DNA of 35,204 nt from contig NZ_BDBY01000130.1 of assembly GCF_001613225.1 (NCBI RefSeq), forward strand, positions 1 through 35,204. The letters run 5' to 3'. Below the pieces are notes generated by a model. The model did not search any database. It was given only the letters and a program-made list of their open reading frames with translations, and was not told the DNA's origin. The stretch is from Nocardia pseudovaccinii NBRC 100343. Lineage in GTDB: Bacteria > Actinomycetota > Actinomycetes > Mycobacteriales > Mycobacteriaceae. This document shows, piece after piece, positions 7,050 through 15,568 of this stretch; position 1 is the first letter of the stretch, and each line of letters opens with the position of its first letter. A program made the position numbers and the translations under genes.

Positions 7050-8177
7050 ATGAAGTTCCTGCTGTTCACTCTCGTCTCCCGGGTGCCGGATCCGAATACC
7101 GGTCGGCTGCCCGAGACCAGGGAGCGACTGGTCGATGTCATCGGCCAGGCCCGCACCGCCGAGGAACTCGGCTACGACGGGTTCGCCGTCGGCGAGCGGC
7201 ACGAGGATCCGTTCCTCTCGGCCGCACCGCCGGTCATCCTGTCCCATATCGCCGCGGTCACCTCGCGGATCAGTCTGTTCACCGCCGTCACGACGCTGAG
7301 TCTGTTGGATCCGGTGCGTGCGTTCGAGGACTATTCGACGCTGGACAATCTCTCCGGCGGCCGCCTCGAACTCATCATCGGCAAGGGCAACGGTGCGGCC
7401 CAGGCAAAGCTTTACCACGTCACCACCGAGGACCAGTGGGATCGCAATCGCGAAGGCCACGAACTGTTCCGGGCACTGTGGGACAGCGACGACGTGACCT
7501 GGTCGGGCCGATTCCGTCCGGAGTTGGTCGGGGCCACGGCGCTGCCGCGGCCCTGGCAGCCGCGCATCCGCATCTGGCACGGCAGCGCGACCAGCCGCGA
7601 TTCGGTGGAACTCGCCGCGCGCCACGGTGACCCGCTGTTCTCGGCCAATGTCACCAATCCGATCGAACCGTATGCCGAACTGGTACGCCACTATCGGGAG
7701 CGCTGGGAGCACTACGGGCACGATCCGGCCGACGCCCTGGTCGGCGCGGGCACGGCGGGATTTCATGTGGCGCGCACGTCACAGGAGGCCCTCGATGTGT
7801 ATCGCCCGATCTTCGAGGCTCGACTGGCATTGGCGCGCAAGCTCGGACTGCCGATCGTCTTCGAGACGCTCGACGATTTCGTCGTGCGCAGTTCGGCGCT
7901 GGTCGGCAGCCCGCAGCAGGTGATCGACAAAGTGGGTCGCCAGCACGAGGCGTTCGGGCACGAGGTGATCCACCTGTCCGCCGAACGCGACGGCCGCACC
8001 GAATCGCAACATCGCACCGGCCTCGAACTGTTTCAGGCCGAGGTCGCACCCGAACTGCGCCGACGCATCCCGAGCCGACCACTGGCCACCGCCCCTAACA
8101 CCGCACGCCCCACCGACTACGACATCGATTCCCGCGGCGAACTCATCCGCACCGAAACATCTGGAGTACCACAGTGA
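7050..8177 (+). CDS. LLM-class flavin-dependent monooxygenase
   Basis: This is a bacterial-luciferase-like TIM-barrel oxidoreductase of 375 residues, using reduced FMN from a partner reductase. Visible features are the N-terminal strand FLLFTLVSRVPD, EELGYDGFAVGERHEDPFLS, TSRISLFTAVTTLSLLDPVR, the phosphate-binding LDNLSGGRLELIIGKGNG and a WHGSATSRDSVELAARHGD segment. In sulfur-starvation operons such enzymes (SsuD, SfnG and DmoA relatives) cleave C-S bonds to release sulfite; the closest reaction here cannot be read. It starts 4 nt after the receptor gene stop and overlaps the next gene by 4 nt (GTGA), so it is embedded in the transporter operon. No NAD(P)H:FMN reductase gene is in the window. 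Confidence 0.88.
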   Translation: MKFLLFTLVSRVPDPNTGRLPETRERLVDVIGQARTAEELGYDGFAVGERHEDPFLSAAPPVILSHIAAVTSRISLFTAVTTLSLLDPVRAFEDYSTLDNLSGGRLELIIGKGNGAAQAKLYHVTTEDQWDRNREGHELFRALWDSDDVTWSGRFRPELVGATALPRPWQPRIRIWHGSATSRDSVELAARHGDPLFSANVTNPIEPYAELVRHYRERWEHYGHDPADALVGAGTAGFHVARTSQEALDVYRPIFEARLALARKLGLPIVFETLDDFVVRSSALVGSPQQVIDKVGRQHEAFGHEVIHLSAERDGRTESQHRTGLELFQAEVAPELRRRIPSRPLATAPNTARPTDYDIDSRGELIRTETSGVPQ

Positions 8178-9793
8178 TCCGTCCCCGCCACCGAATCGCG
8201 GCCGTGGCCGCCGCCGTCACCGCGGCCGCGAGTCTCGCCGCCTGCGGCAGTGATTCGGCCACCGGCGGCGCTGACGCGGGTCCGCCGCAGCCGGGCGGCA
8301 CACTGCGCTACGGCCTTTCGCAGGCGCCGACCTGCTCGGATCCGGCGCAGTCCGGCACCAACCAGACGCTGTACGTGACCCGTCAGATCGTGGATTCACT
8401 GACCGATCAGGATCCGAAGACCGGTGAGATCAAGCCGTGGCTGGCCAAGAGCTGGGAGATCTCCCCCGATGCCAAGGTGTTCACCTTCCATCTCGCCGAC
8501 GGCGTCACCTTCAGCGACGGCACACCGCTCACCGCGGATTCGGTGCGCAACACCTTCGATTCGGTGATCGAACTGGGCGCGGCCAAGACACCGCTCGGCT
8601 CCAGCTATCTCACCAATTACGTCGGCACCACCGCGGTCGACAAGCTGACCGCGCGGGTCGAATTCAGCAAGCCCAATGCCCAATTCCTGCAGGCCTCTTC
8701 GACCGCGCAGCTCGGTATTCAGGGCGATGCAACGACGGCCAAGCCTGCCGATCAGCGGTGCCTCGGCGACAATGTCGGCAGCGGACCGTTCACCTATGCG
8801 GCCTGGCGCCAGGACGCCTCGGCGACCCTGGCCAAGCGCGCCGGATACCGCTGGGGTTCGGCGGTCTTCGCTCATCAGGGCGAGGCCTATCTGGACAAGA
8901 TCGAGTTCACGGTCGTGCCCGAATCCGGTGTTCGCACCGGCAGTCTCATCTCCGGCCAGCTCGACGCCGTCAGCGACGCGCTGCCGCAGGACGCACCGCA
9001 GATCGAGGCCGCGAGCGGGCGGGTGCTGAGCACCGCGAATCCCGGTGTGCCGTTCGGCTTCCAGACCAATGTCACGCGCGGGCCGCTGCGCGATGCCGCG
9101 GTGCGCCAAGCGCTGCTGCCCGCGATCGACCGGAAACAGCTGGTGGACACCGTGCTCGGCCCGCAGTTCAAACCCGCTACCAGCGCCTTGGCCAGCAGTA
9201 CGCCCGGCTATCAAGACTTTTCGGCCCGGCTGAGCTACGACCCGGCCAAGGCGCGCGGCATCCTGGACCAGGCGGGCTGGACGCCAGGTGGCGATGGTAT
9301 CCGCGCGAAGAATGGTGAGCGCCTGTCCTTCGCAGTGCTCTTCAGTCAGGCGTTCGCGGGTAATCAGGCCATCCTGGAGCTGGTGCAGCAGCAGCTGCGT
9401 CAGGTGGGCGTCGAGCTGAAGCTCGATCTGGTGTCGGGCCCGGAGAGCACGGCTCGGCAGAACGTCAAGGATTTCGACACCACCTACTACAACACCACCC
9501 GCGCCGACGGTGACATTCTGCGCACCTCCTTCAGTGTCGACGGACGCAATCTCAATGCCCGCGAACGCATCCCGGCGCTGGACGATGTGCTCGACGGGCA
9601 GCTGAGCGCGTCGGATACCGCCGCACGCACCGCACTGATCCGCACCGCGCAACAGGCTGTGCTCGACGCGGGGCTGTGGATTCCGACGGTCGAACTGTCG
9701 CAGGCCATCGGTGCGGCACGGAGCGTGCAGGATCTGAAGTTCGAGGCCTCCGCGCGGCTGCAGTTCTTCGATACCTGGTTGAGCGGGCGGTAG
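8174..9793 (+). CDS. Dipeptide/nickel-type ABC transporter substrate-binding lipoprotein (family 5)
   Basis: This is a 539-residue receptor of the DppA/OppA/GsiB class. The signal peptide ends in the lipobox SLAAC. It is followed by PQPGGTLRYGLSQAPTCSDPAQSGTNQTL, then RQIVDSLTDQDPKTGEIKPWLAKSW and FTFHLADGVTFSDGTPLTADSVRNTFD, which are standard for family 5. Later come VRQALLPAIDRKQLVD and YDPAKARGILDQAGW. The GTG start overlaps the monooxygenase stop by 4 nt. It should deliver ligand to the permeases at 9796 and 10890. Possible ligands include peptides, glutathione-like thiols or sulfonated compounds. Confidence 0.9.
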   Translation: MIRPRHRIAAVAAAVTAAASLAACGSDSATGGADAGPPQPGGTLRYGLSQAPTCSDPAQSGTNQTLYVTRQIVDSLTDQDPKTGEIKPWLAKSWEISPDAKVFTFHLADGVTFSDGTPLTADSVRNTFDSVIELGAAKTPLGSSYLTNYVGTTAVDKLTARVEFSKPNAQFLQASSTAQLGIQGDATTAKPADQRCLGDNVGSGPFTYAAWRQDASATLAKRAGYRWGSAVFAHQGEAYLDKIEFTVVPESGVRTGSLISGQLDAVSDALPQDAPQIEAASGRVLSTANPGVPFGFQTNVTRGPLRDAAVRQALLPAIDRKQLVDTVLGPQFKPATSALASSTPGYQDFSARLSYDPAKARGILDQAGWTPGGDGIRAKNGERLSFAVLFSQAFAGNQAILELVQQQLRQVGVELKLDLVSGPESTARQNVKDFDTTYYNTTRADGDILRTSFSVDGRNLNARERIPALDDVLDGQLSASDTAARTALIRTAQQAVLDAGLWIPTVELSQAIGAARSVQDLKFEASARLQFFDTWLSGR

Positions 9794-9795
9794 TC

Positions 9796-10800
9796 ATGGC
9801 TCGGTATGTGGTTGTGCGGGTCCTGCAGGCGATATGGGTGCTGTGGGCGGCCTTCACCATTTCGTTCGTGGTGCTCTACCTGCTGCCCGCCGATCCGGTC
9901 TCCATCGCGGCCGACGGTGCGGGTGCGGGCACCCCGATCGACAAGGCCGCGATCGCCGAACTCCAGGCGCGCTACGGCCTGGATCGTCCCCTCTGGGAAC
10001 AGTATTGGACGGCACTGACCCACGCGCTGACCGGCGACCTCGGCCACTCCATCGCCACCGGCCAGCCGGTCACCAGCGCGCTGGGTGCCGCATTGCCCAA
10101 TACACTCGGATTGGCCGGTCTGGCACTGCTCTTCGCGGTGCTCGGCGGGGTGAGCGTGGCCTTCGCCGCGACCTATGTCCGCCGCCCTTGGTTGCGTGAC
10201 GCACTCGGTTCACTACCCTCGCTCGGGGTTTCGGTACCGACATTCTGGACCGGACTGCTACTGCTGCAACTCTTCTCGTTCCGCTGGCGGCTCGCCCCGG
10301 CCTTCGGCGGACACGGTTTCAAGGGCACGGTGCTGCCCGCGCTCACCCTCGCCATACCCATCGGCGCGGTGCTGGCCCAGGTGCTCGCCGCCGGACTGGC
10401 CTCGACCTGGCGTCAGCCGTTCGTCGATGTGGCACTGGCCAAGGGTGGCTCGCGTGGTTGGGTACTGCGCAAACATGTGCTGCGTCCGGCCAGCGTGCCG
10501 ACGTTCACCATTGCCGGTGTGCTGGTCGGCAATATGCTCGCCGGATCCGTCGTGGTGGAAACCGTTTTCGCCCGTCAGGGCGTGGGTCGGCTCACCCAGA
10601 CCTCGGTACTGGCCCAGGATATTCCGGTGGTGCAGGGCATCGTGCTGCTCACCTCGACGGTCTTCGTCACCGTGAATCTGGCGGTGGATCTGCTGTATCC
10701 GCTGCTCGATCCGCGCATCGCCGGTCGATCCCGCCGTGCGACAACCGATTCCGAGACCGCCGCGAACGATATCGCGCAGGAGGGGGTCGTCCGTGCCTGA
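9796..10800 (+). CDS. Dipeptide/nickel-type ABC transporter permease, DppB-like
   Basis: This is a 334-residue inner-membrane permease with six predicted helices. The N-terminal MARYVVVRVLQAIWVLWAAFTISFVVLYLLPADP matches the DppB family start, followed by IAELQARYGLDRPLWEQYW and GDLGHSIATGQPV. The EAA loop lies in VDVALAKGGSRGWVLRKHVLRPA (about 215-237), followed by VVVETVFARQGVGRL. ATG at 9796 is preferred over upstream codons in the same frame because it begins exactly at the family N-terminus, 2 nt after the receptor gene stop. The stop overlaps a 34-codon open frame led by a strong AGGAGGGGG sequence. Confidence 0.9.
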   Translation: MARYVVVRVLQAIWVLWAAFTISFVVLYLLPADPVSIAADGAGAGTPIDKAAIAELQARYGLDRPLWEQYWTALTHALTGDLGHSIATGQPVTSALGAALPNTLGLAGLALLFAVLGGVSVAFAATYVRRPWLRDALGSLPSLGVSVPTFWTGLLLLQLFSFRWRLAPAFGGHGFKGTVLPALTLAIPIGAVLAQVLAAGLASTWRQPFVDVALAKGGSRGWVLRKHVLRPASVPTFTIAGVLVGNMLAGSVVVETVFARQGVGRLTQTSVLAQDIPVVQGIVLLTSTVFVTVNLAVDLLYPLLDPRIAGRSRRATTDSETAANDIAQEGVVRA

Positions 10801-10897
10801 ACCACTCGTTACCCACTCCGGCGCCGCGTCCGGCCCTCTGGTCAGCGGCTTCGCGTCGTGGCCTGACCATCGACAGCAGGTGACCGATCATGGTTGA
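10793..10897 (+). CDS. Possible 34-residue bridging small ORF
   Basis: GTG at 10793 follows a strong Shine-Dalgarno (AGGAGGGGG, about 10778-10786) and opens 34 codons. It overlaps the DppB-like stop by 8 nt and ends with TGA inside the first codons of the DppC-like gene. The peptide (begins MPEPLVTHSG) has no recognisable domain. It may couple translation across the gap. It may also be the original N-terminus of the DppC-like protein separated by a frameshift, because the downstream ATG at 10890 has a poorer ribosome-binding site. Confidence 0.4.
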   Translation: MPEPLVTHSGAASGPLVSGFASWPDHRQQVTDHG

Positions 10898-11762
10898 TGT
10901 CGCCGATGAGTCGCGGCGGATCGCGCTTCCCGGACTCCACCGGCCCGCCCTGCGATGGAAGTCGCTGCGCGGCAATATCGTAGTGATCCTGTCCGGGGCC
11001 GTCGCTGTGCTCGCGCTCGGCTGGGCGCTGTTCCCTTCGGTATTCGCCAGCGGGGATCCGCTGACCGGTGTGCCCGCGCAGAAATTCCAGGGCCCGAGTG
11101 CCCGGCACTGGTTCGGCACCGACAATCTCGGGCGCGATCTGTACACCCGGATGGTGCACGGCGCGGGACTTTCGCTCACCGCCACCCTCTCCGCGGTCGC
11201 CATCGCCCTGATCGCCGGATCGATACTCGGGCTGCTGTCCGGATCGCTCGGCGGCTTCGTCGACACCGTCATCATGCGGTTCGTCGATGTGCTGCTGTCG
11301 ATTCCATCGCTGCTGCTATCGCTCGCCCTGGTCACCGCGCTGGGGTTCGGCACCCGCAATGTGGCCGTCGCGGTGGGTGTTTCGCTGATCGCCAACTTCG
11401 CGCGGGTCATGCGCTCGGAGGTACTCCGGGTGCGACAGGCGCCGTATGTCGAGGCGGCACACGCTTCCGGGGTCCGCTGGTACATGGTGCTGGCCCGGCA
11501 TGTCCTTCCGAACTCCTATCAGCCGGTACTCGCCTTGGCCGCAGTCGAATTCGGTATGGCGGTGCTCTCGGTCTCGGCGCTGAGCTTCCTCGGCTACGGC
11601 GCGAAACCCCCCACCCCCGAATGGGGCTCACTGATATCGGAGGGACGCAATTTCCTCGCCACGGCTTGGTGGATGACCACCATGCCGGGCCTGGTGATCA
11701 TCCTCGTCGTCCTCTCGGCCCAACGCCTCGGCCGCGCCGTAGGAAGGAGTAACAGCGCATGA
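10890..11762 (+). CDS. Dipeptide/nickel-type ABC transporter permease, DppC-like
   Basis: This is a 290-residue second permease of the family-5 importer. It shows [14 protein letters not shown] in the first helix, the family segment [52 protein letters not shown], the EAA loop in [22 protein letters not shown] (about residues 188-209) and [22 protein letters not shown], all typical of DppC. ATG at 10890 is used; the ribosome-binding site is weak. A small open frame with a strong site lies just upstream in another frame. The stop overlaps the ATPase gene start (ATGA). Confidence 0.9.
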   Translation: MVDVADESRRIALPGLHRPALRWKSLRGNIVVILSGAVAVLALGWALFPSVFASGDPLTGVPAQKFQGPSARHWFGTDNLGRDLYTRMVHGAGLSLTATLSAVAIALIAGSILGLLSGSLGGFVDTVIMRFVDVLLSIPSLLLSLALVTALGFGTRNVAVAVGVSLIANFARVMRSEVLRVRQAPYVEAAHASGVRWYMVLARHVLPNSYQPVLALAAVEFGMAVLSVSALSFLGYGAKPPTPEWGSLISEGRNFLATAWWMTTMPGLVIILVVLSAQRLGRAVGRSNSA

Positions 11763-13453
11763 GTGAGTGCATTACGTCCGCCGATCCGACGGACGGCACG
11801 CCACATATCCGCGACGTCGCAAATGGACCGGATGGGTCGGCAGCAGCACTGTTGCATATCGACGGCCTGCATGTGCGCTACGCCTCCGACAGCGGCGATG
11901 TCGCCGCACTCAGCGGCGTATCCCTCACCGTCGCACGCGGCGAGGTCGTCGCGCTGGTCGGCGAATCCGGTTCCGGCAAGTCGACTCTCGCGCAATCGGT
12001 GATCGGATTGCTCGGCCCCAATGCCGAGATCACCGATGGGACCGTCACCTTCGACGGAGAGACGGTGGATACCGGATCCGAGCGGGCGCTGCGGCGGATT
12101 CGCGGCGCACGGATCGGATTCGTACCGCAGGATCCTGGGCTGTCGCTGAATCCGGTGCGGCGCGTTGGTGATCAGGTCGCCGAGGCGCTGCTGGTGCACG
12201 GACTCGCCGATCGCCACGATGCGAACGCACGGGCGATCGAATTGCTCGCCGAGGCCGGACTGGATCTGCCGGAGCTGCGGGCGGCGCAGTATCCGCACGA
12301 ACTGTCCGGCGGCCAGCGGCAGCGGGTGCTGATCGCGGCGGCGCTCATCGCCGGACCGGAACTGGTGATCGCCGATGAGCCGACCAGTGCGCTCGACGCC
12401 ACGGTGGCGCGGCGGGTGCTCGACAAACTCGCCGCGCAGACCGCGGCACGCGGTACGGCGGTGCTGCTGATCACCCACGATCTGGCGATCGCCGCCGAGC
12501 GGGCCGATCGGATCGTGGTGCTGAGCGGCGGGGAAATCGTCGAAACCGGGCCGACCGCGACGGTGCTCGCCGAACCCCGTCATCCGTATACGAAACGATT
12601 GCTCGCTGCCTCGCCGAGTCTGACCCCGTTCGACGGGTTCCGGACGCCGCGCGTGAGCTCCGGTCCGCCGCTGCTCACGGTGCGGGACGTGCACAAGCGG
12701 TTCCGCGCACCGGCCGGTGGTTCGGTCACCGCGGTGGCGGGTGTCGGATTCGAACTCGGTCGCGGCGAAACCCTGTCACTGGTCGGTGAATCCGGCTCCG
12801 GCAAGTCCACCACGGCGCGAATCGCTCTGCGGCTCACGGAACCCGATAGCGGCGCGATCACGTTCGACGGACAAGACCTGACCGCGGTGAAAGGTGGACG
12901 GCTGCGCGACCTGCGTCAGCGCTTCCAAGTGGTCTACCAGAATCCCTACGGCTCACTGGATCCGCGCTGGCGGGTCGGATCGATCATCGAGGAGCCACTG
13001 CGGGCCTATGCCGTCGGCGACCGCAAGGCCAGGCAGGAACGGGTACGGGAACTGCTCGGCCAGGTCGCGCTGCCGGAGAACTTCGCCCAGCGCCGCCCAG
13101 CGGAACTGTCCGGCGGACAACGCCAACGCGTCGCCATCGCCCGCGCCCTGGCCCTGCACCCCGACCTGCTCGTACTCGACGAACCGGTCTCGGCACTCGA
13201 CGCCTCCGTCCAGGCCCAGATCCTGGAGCTGCTGGACCGCCTGCAAACCGAACTAGGACTGAGCTACCTGTTCATCTCGCACGACCTCGCCGTGGTCCGC
13301 CGCATCAGCGACCGCGTCGCGGTCATGCGCGACGGTCGCATCGTCGAATCCGGCTCCACCGCCGAGATCTTCGACAACCCACAGCACGAGTACACCCGCG
13401 AACTGCTCTCGGCCGTTCCCACACCGCACGTCACCGCACCGGGGGCGGCCTGA
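11759..13453 (+). CDS. Fused double ABC transporter ATPase (DppD-DppF type)
   Basis: Two complete nucleotide-binding domains lie in one 564-residue chain. Domain 1 has GESGSGKST (about residue 68), [25 protein letters not shown] and a LITHDLAIA switch. It ends with the oligopeptide-type tail [14 protein letters not shown]. Domain 2 has GESGSGKST (about 342), [37 protein letters not shown] and [10 protein letters not shown], ending in [15 protein letters not shown]. The tails are typical of DppD/DppF and OppD/OppF pairs, so the fusion replaces two separate subunits and energises the 9796/10890 permeases. GAAGGAG is upstream of the ATG, which overlaps the DppC-like stop. Confidence 0.93.
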   Translation: MSECITSADPTDGTPHIRDVANGPDGSAAALLHIDGLHVRYASDSGDVAALSGVSLTVARGEVVALVGESGSGKSTLAQSVIGLLGPNAEITDGTVTFDGETVDTGSERALRRIRGARIGFVPQDPGLSLNPVRRVGDQVAEALLVHGLADRHDANARAIELLAEAGLDLPELRAAQYPHELSGGQRQRVLIAAALIAGPELVIADEPTSALDATVARRVLDKLAAQTAARGTAVLLITHDLAIAAERADRIVVLSGGEIVETGPTATVLAEPRHPYTKRLLAASPSLTPFDGFRTPRVSSGPPLLTVRDVHKRFRAPAGGSVTAVAGVGFELGRGETLSLVGESGSGKSTTARIALRLTEPDSGAITFDGQDLTAVKGGRLRDLRQRFQVVYQNPYGSLDPRWRVGSIIEEPLRAYAVGDRKARQERVRELLGQVALPENFAQRRPAELSGGQRQRVAIARALALHPDLLVLDEPVSALDASVQAQILELLDRLQTELGLSYLFISHDLAVVRRISDRVAVMRDGRIVESGSTAEIFDNPQHEYTRELLSAVPTPHVTAPGAA

Positions 13454-13518
13454 TGACCGGCACCCGGCTACGCCATCCCCATCGCAACCGCACACTCGAA
13501 GGAGTCAGAGCGTCATGA
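13453..13518 (+). CDS. Possible 21-residue bridging small ORF
   Basis: ATG at 13453 overlaps the ATPase stop (TGATG) and the frame stops at 13516-13518 by ATGA overlap with the DUF1684 start. The 21-residue peptide is Arg/His-rich and matches nothing I know. DUF1684 has its own Shine-Dalgarno (GAAGGAG, around 13498), so this may be only a coupling device or chance. Confidence 0.25.
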   Translation: MTGTRLRHPHRNRTLEGVRAS

Positions 13519-14321
13519 CGACCAGCATCACCAGTCTTTTCGAAACCGAGTGGGCGCATTGGCATCACGCCAGGGAGGACCAGTTGCGCGATCCGCTCGG
13601 CTTCCTGAGCCTGACCGGATTGCATTGGCTCACCGACCAACCCGAGCGCCTGCCCGACCTCCCCGGCACCTGGTGGGTCACCGACGACAAGGTGTTCATC
13701 ACCGCTCAGCCCGCCGACCGCCTGCGGTTCGAGGGCAGCGACATCGCGGGCGTTCAGATCGTCATACCCACAGAAGGCGCGCCGGGACTCGAGGTGCTGC
13801 ACGAGCATCGGGTACTCGAGGTGATTCGCCGCAGCGGCCGCTACGCCGTGCGCGTGCACGACCCCGCCGCACCCACATTGCTGAGCTTCGAGGGCATCCC
13901 GGCCTATGCCCCGGACCAGCACTGGGTGGTCGAGGGTCGCTTCGAACCGTTCGACGAGCCGCGCACGATCACTACCGGCGCCGTCATCGACGGACTCGAG
14001 CATCACCACACCGCCTCGGGCACCATCGAATTCAGCATCGGCGAGGTCACCGAGCGCGTCATCGCCTTCGGCGAGCCGACCAACCTGCGGGTGCTGTTCA
14101 CCGACGCCACCAGCGGCGTCACCACCTACCCGGCGGCCCGCTCGCTGGCCGTCGAAGCACCCGACGCCCATGGGACCGTGCGTCTCGATTTCAACCGGGC
14201 GGCCAATCTGCCCTGCGCCTTCACCGATTTCGCCACCTGCCCGCTGGCACCCGCGGAAAACCGGCTGCGGGTCGCCATCGAAGCGGGCGAGCAGCATCCG
14301 CGCCTGGGACGGTCCGCATGA
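13515..14321 (+). CDS. DUF1684 family protein
   Basis: This is a 268-residue cytosolic protein of the DUF1684 family. Diagnostic features are the N-terminal WAHWHHAREDQLRDPLGFLSLTGLHWL and the C-terminal block LDFNRAANLPCAFTDFATCPLAPAENRL, in which an NRA, a conserved Cys and a TCPLxPxENRL motif are typical. The molecular function of DUF1684 is not established. It lies between an ABC importer and a flavin monooxygenase and overlaps the latter by ATGA, so it belongs to the same SAM-regulated operon. An accessory role in processing the imported sulfur compound is an inference only. GAAGGAG supports the ATG. Confidence 0.85.
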   Translation: MTTSITSLFETEWAHWHHAREDQLRDPLGFLSLTGLHWLTDQPERLPDLPGTWWVTDDKVFITAQPADRLRFEGSDIAGVQIVIPTEGAPGLEVLHEHRVLEVIRRSGRYAVRVHDPAAPTLLSFEGIPAYAPDQHWVVEGRFEPFDEPRTITTGAVIDGLEHHHTASGTIEFSIGEVTERVIAFGEPTNLRVLFTDATSGVTTYPAARSLAVEAPDAHGTVRLDFNRAANLPCAFTDFATCPLAPAENRLRVAIEAGEQHPRLGRSA

Positions 14322-15469
14322 CGATCCCGCTTTCCATCCTCGATCTGGCCCCGATCAGCGCCGGATCCACCGCACAGCAGGCCCTGCGCAACACCATCGA
14401 TCTGGCCCAGCACGCCGAGCAGTGGGGTTACCGCCGCTACTGGCTGGCCGAACATCACTTCGTCTCGGTGGCGAGTTCCTCCTCCATCACGCTGATCGGC
14501 CTGGTCGCCGCGGCAACCACCCGGATTCGCGTCGGCTCGGCGGCGGTTCAGGTCGGCCACCACACCTCGGCATCGATCGTGGAGGCGTTCGGCACCATCG
14601 ACGCTCTCTACCCGGGACGGCTCGACCTCGGCCTAGGCCGATCGGGCCATCGCCGCACTCAGTTCGGCGCGCAGCCCGCCCATCCCAAGGGCGGTCACCC
14701 GGTCGTCGATACCGTGACCGGGCGCACCGAGGTCCGCGACGGCGTGGTGGTTCCGCCGCCGTTCGATCCCGGACGGATCACCGACAGGTCCAGGTTCATC
14801 GCCTCGCTCGGCGCACTACAACAGCAGGGCGCGCAGGCACCGGACTTCCCGGACCAGGTCGACGAGGTGCGCGCCCTGCTCAACGGCACCTACAAGAGCG
14901 CCGAAGGCATTGCGCTGCACGCGGTTCCGGGTGAGGGCGCACAGGTCGAACTGTGGTTGTTCGGCAGTACGGCCAGCGAAAGCGCCGAGTTGGCGGGCAA
15001 ACTCGGTCTGCCCTTCGCCGCGGCCTATCACGTCTCCCCCGGCACCGCCCTGGATGCGGTCACGGCCTATCGGGCGGCCTTCCGCCCCTCGGCCGAGCTC
15101 GCCGAGCCGTATGTGGTGATCTCCGCGGACGTGGTCGTCGCCCCCGACGACGCGCGCGCCCGACATCTGGCCGCCACCTACGGTCACTGGGTGCACAGCA
15201 TCCGCAGCGGTGCGGGCGCCGCCGACTACCTCGATCCGGATACCGCCACCGCGCTGACGCCGGAGCAGCGCCGACTGGTCGACGACCGCCTCGCCACCCA
15301 ATTCGTCGGCAGCCCGCGCACCGTCGTCGAACGCCTGCAGGCCCTGCAGCGGGTCACCGGCGCGAACGAACTCCTCGTCACCAGCATCACGCACCGCCAC
15401 GAGGACCGCCTCGAATCCCACCGCCTCCTCGCCGATACCTGGGGCCTACGCGCGCCCCGCGCCGCCTGA
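14318..15469 (+). CDS. Luciferase-like oxidoreductase, MsnO8-type LLM family
   Basis: This is a 383-residue flavin-dependent TIM-barrel oxidoreductase. The N-terminus LSILDLAPISAGSTAQQAL, the motif GYRRYWLAEHH, VASSSSITLIGLVAAATTRIRVGSAAV and GTIDALYPGRLDLGLGRSG match the luciferase family oxidoreductase group 1 (MsnO8-like). It is only distantly similar to the 7050 enzyme, so the two probably act on different substrates or steps. ATG at 14318 is taken because it overlaps the DUF1684 stop and begins the family N-terminus, although the frame is open far upstream. It is the last gene before an 18-bp inverted repeat. Confidence 0.9.
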   Translation: MTIPLSILDLAPISAGSTAQQALRNTIDLAQHAEQWGYRRYWLAEHHFVSVASSSSITLIGLVAAATTRIRVGSAAVQVGHHTSASIVEAFGTIDALYPGRLDLGLGRSGHRRTQFGAQPAHPKGGHPVVDTVTGRTEVRDGVVVPPPFDPGRITDRSRFIASLGALQQQGAQAPDFPDQVDEVRALLNGTYKSAEGIALHAVPGEGAQVELWLFGSTASESAELAGKLGLPFAAAYHVSPGTALDAVTAYRAAFRPSAELAEPYVVISADVVVAPDDARARHLAATYGHWVHSIRSGAGAADYLDPDTATALTPEQRRLVDDRLATQFVGSPRTVVERLQALQRVTGANELLVTSITHRHEDRLESHRLLADTWGLRAPRAA

Positions 15470-15476
15470 ACCACCG

Positions 15477-15537
15477 CCGAGGGTAGTCGAATGGTCGCTC
15501 CGGACTGCTGCTAGAGGCGCCATTCGACTACCCTCGG
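15477..15537. terminator. 18-bp inverted repeat, putative bidirectional terminator
   Basis: Positions 15477-15494 and 15520-15537 are perfect inverted copies (left arm begins CCGAGGGTAG) with a 25-nt loop. The element lies between the last gene of the riboswitch operon and the end of the convergent metF. There is no U-tract. It probably ends both transcripts. Confidence 0.65.
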
Positions 15538-15568
15538 TGACTTCTTGTCGGGTATGCCCAACTCGTAC

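Noticed and set aside
13550..14317. N-terminal extension of the second luciferase-like gene
   Set aside because: The frame is open but overlaps DUF1684 entirely; the family N-terminus begins at the ATGA-coupled start at 14318.
3043..15537. Composite transposon or integrative element defined by the two long inverted repeats
   Set aside because: The two repeats have unrelated sequences, each is a self-contained hairpin, and no transposase, integrase or attachment-site duplication is visible.
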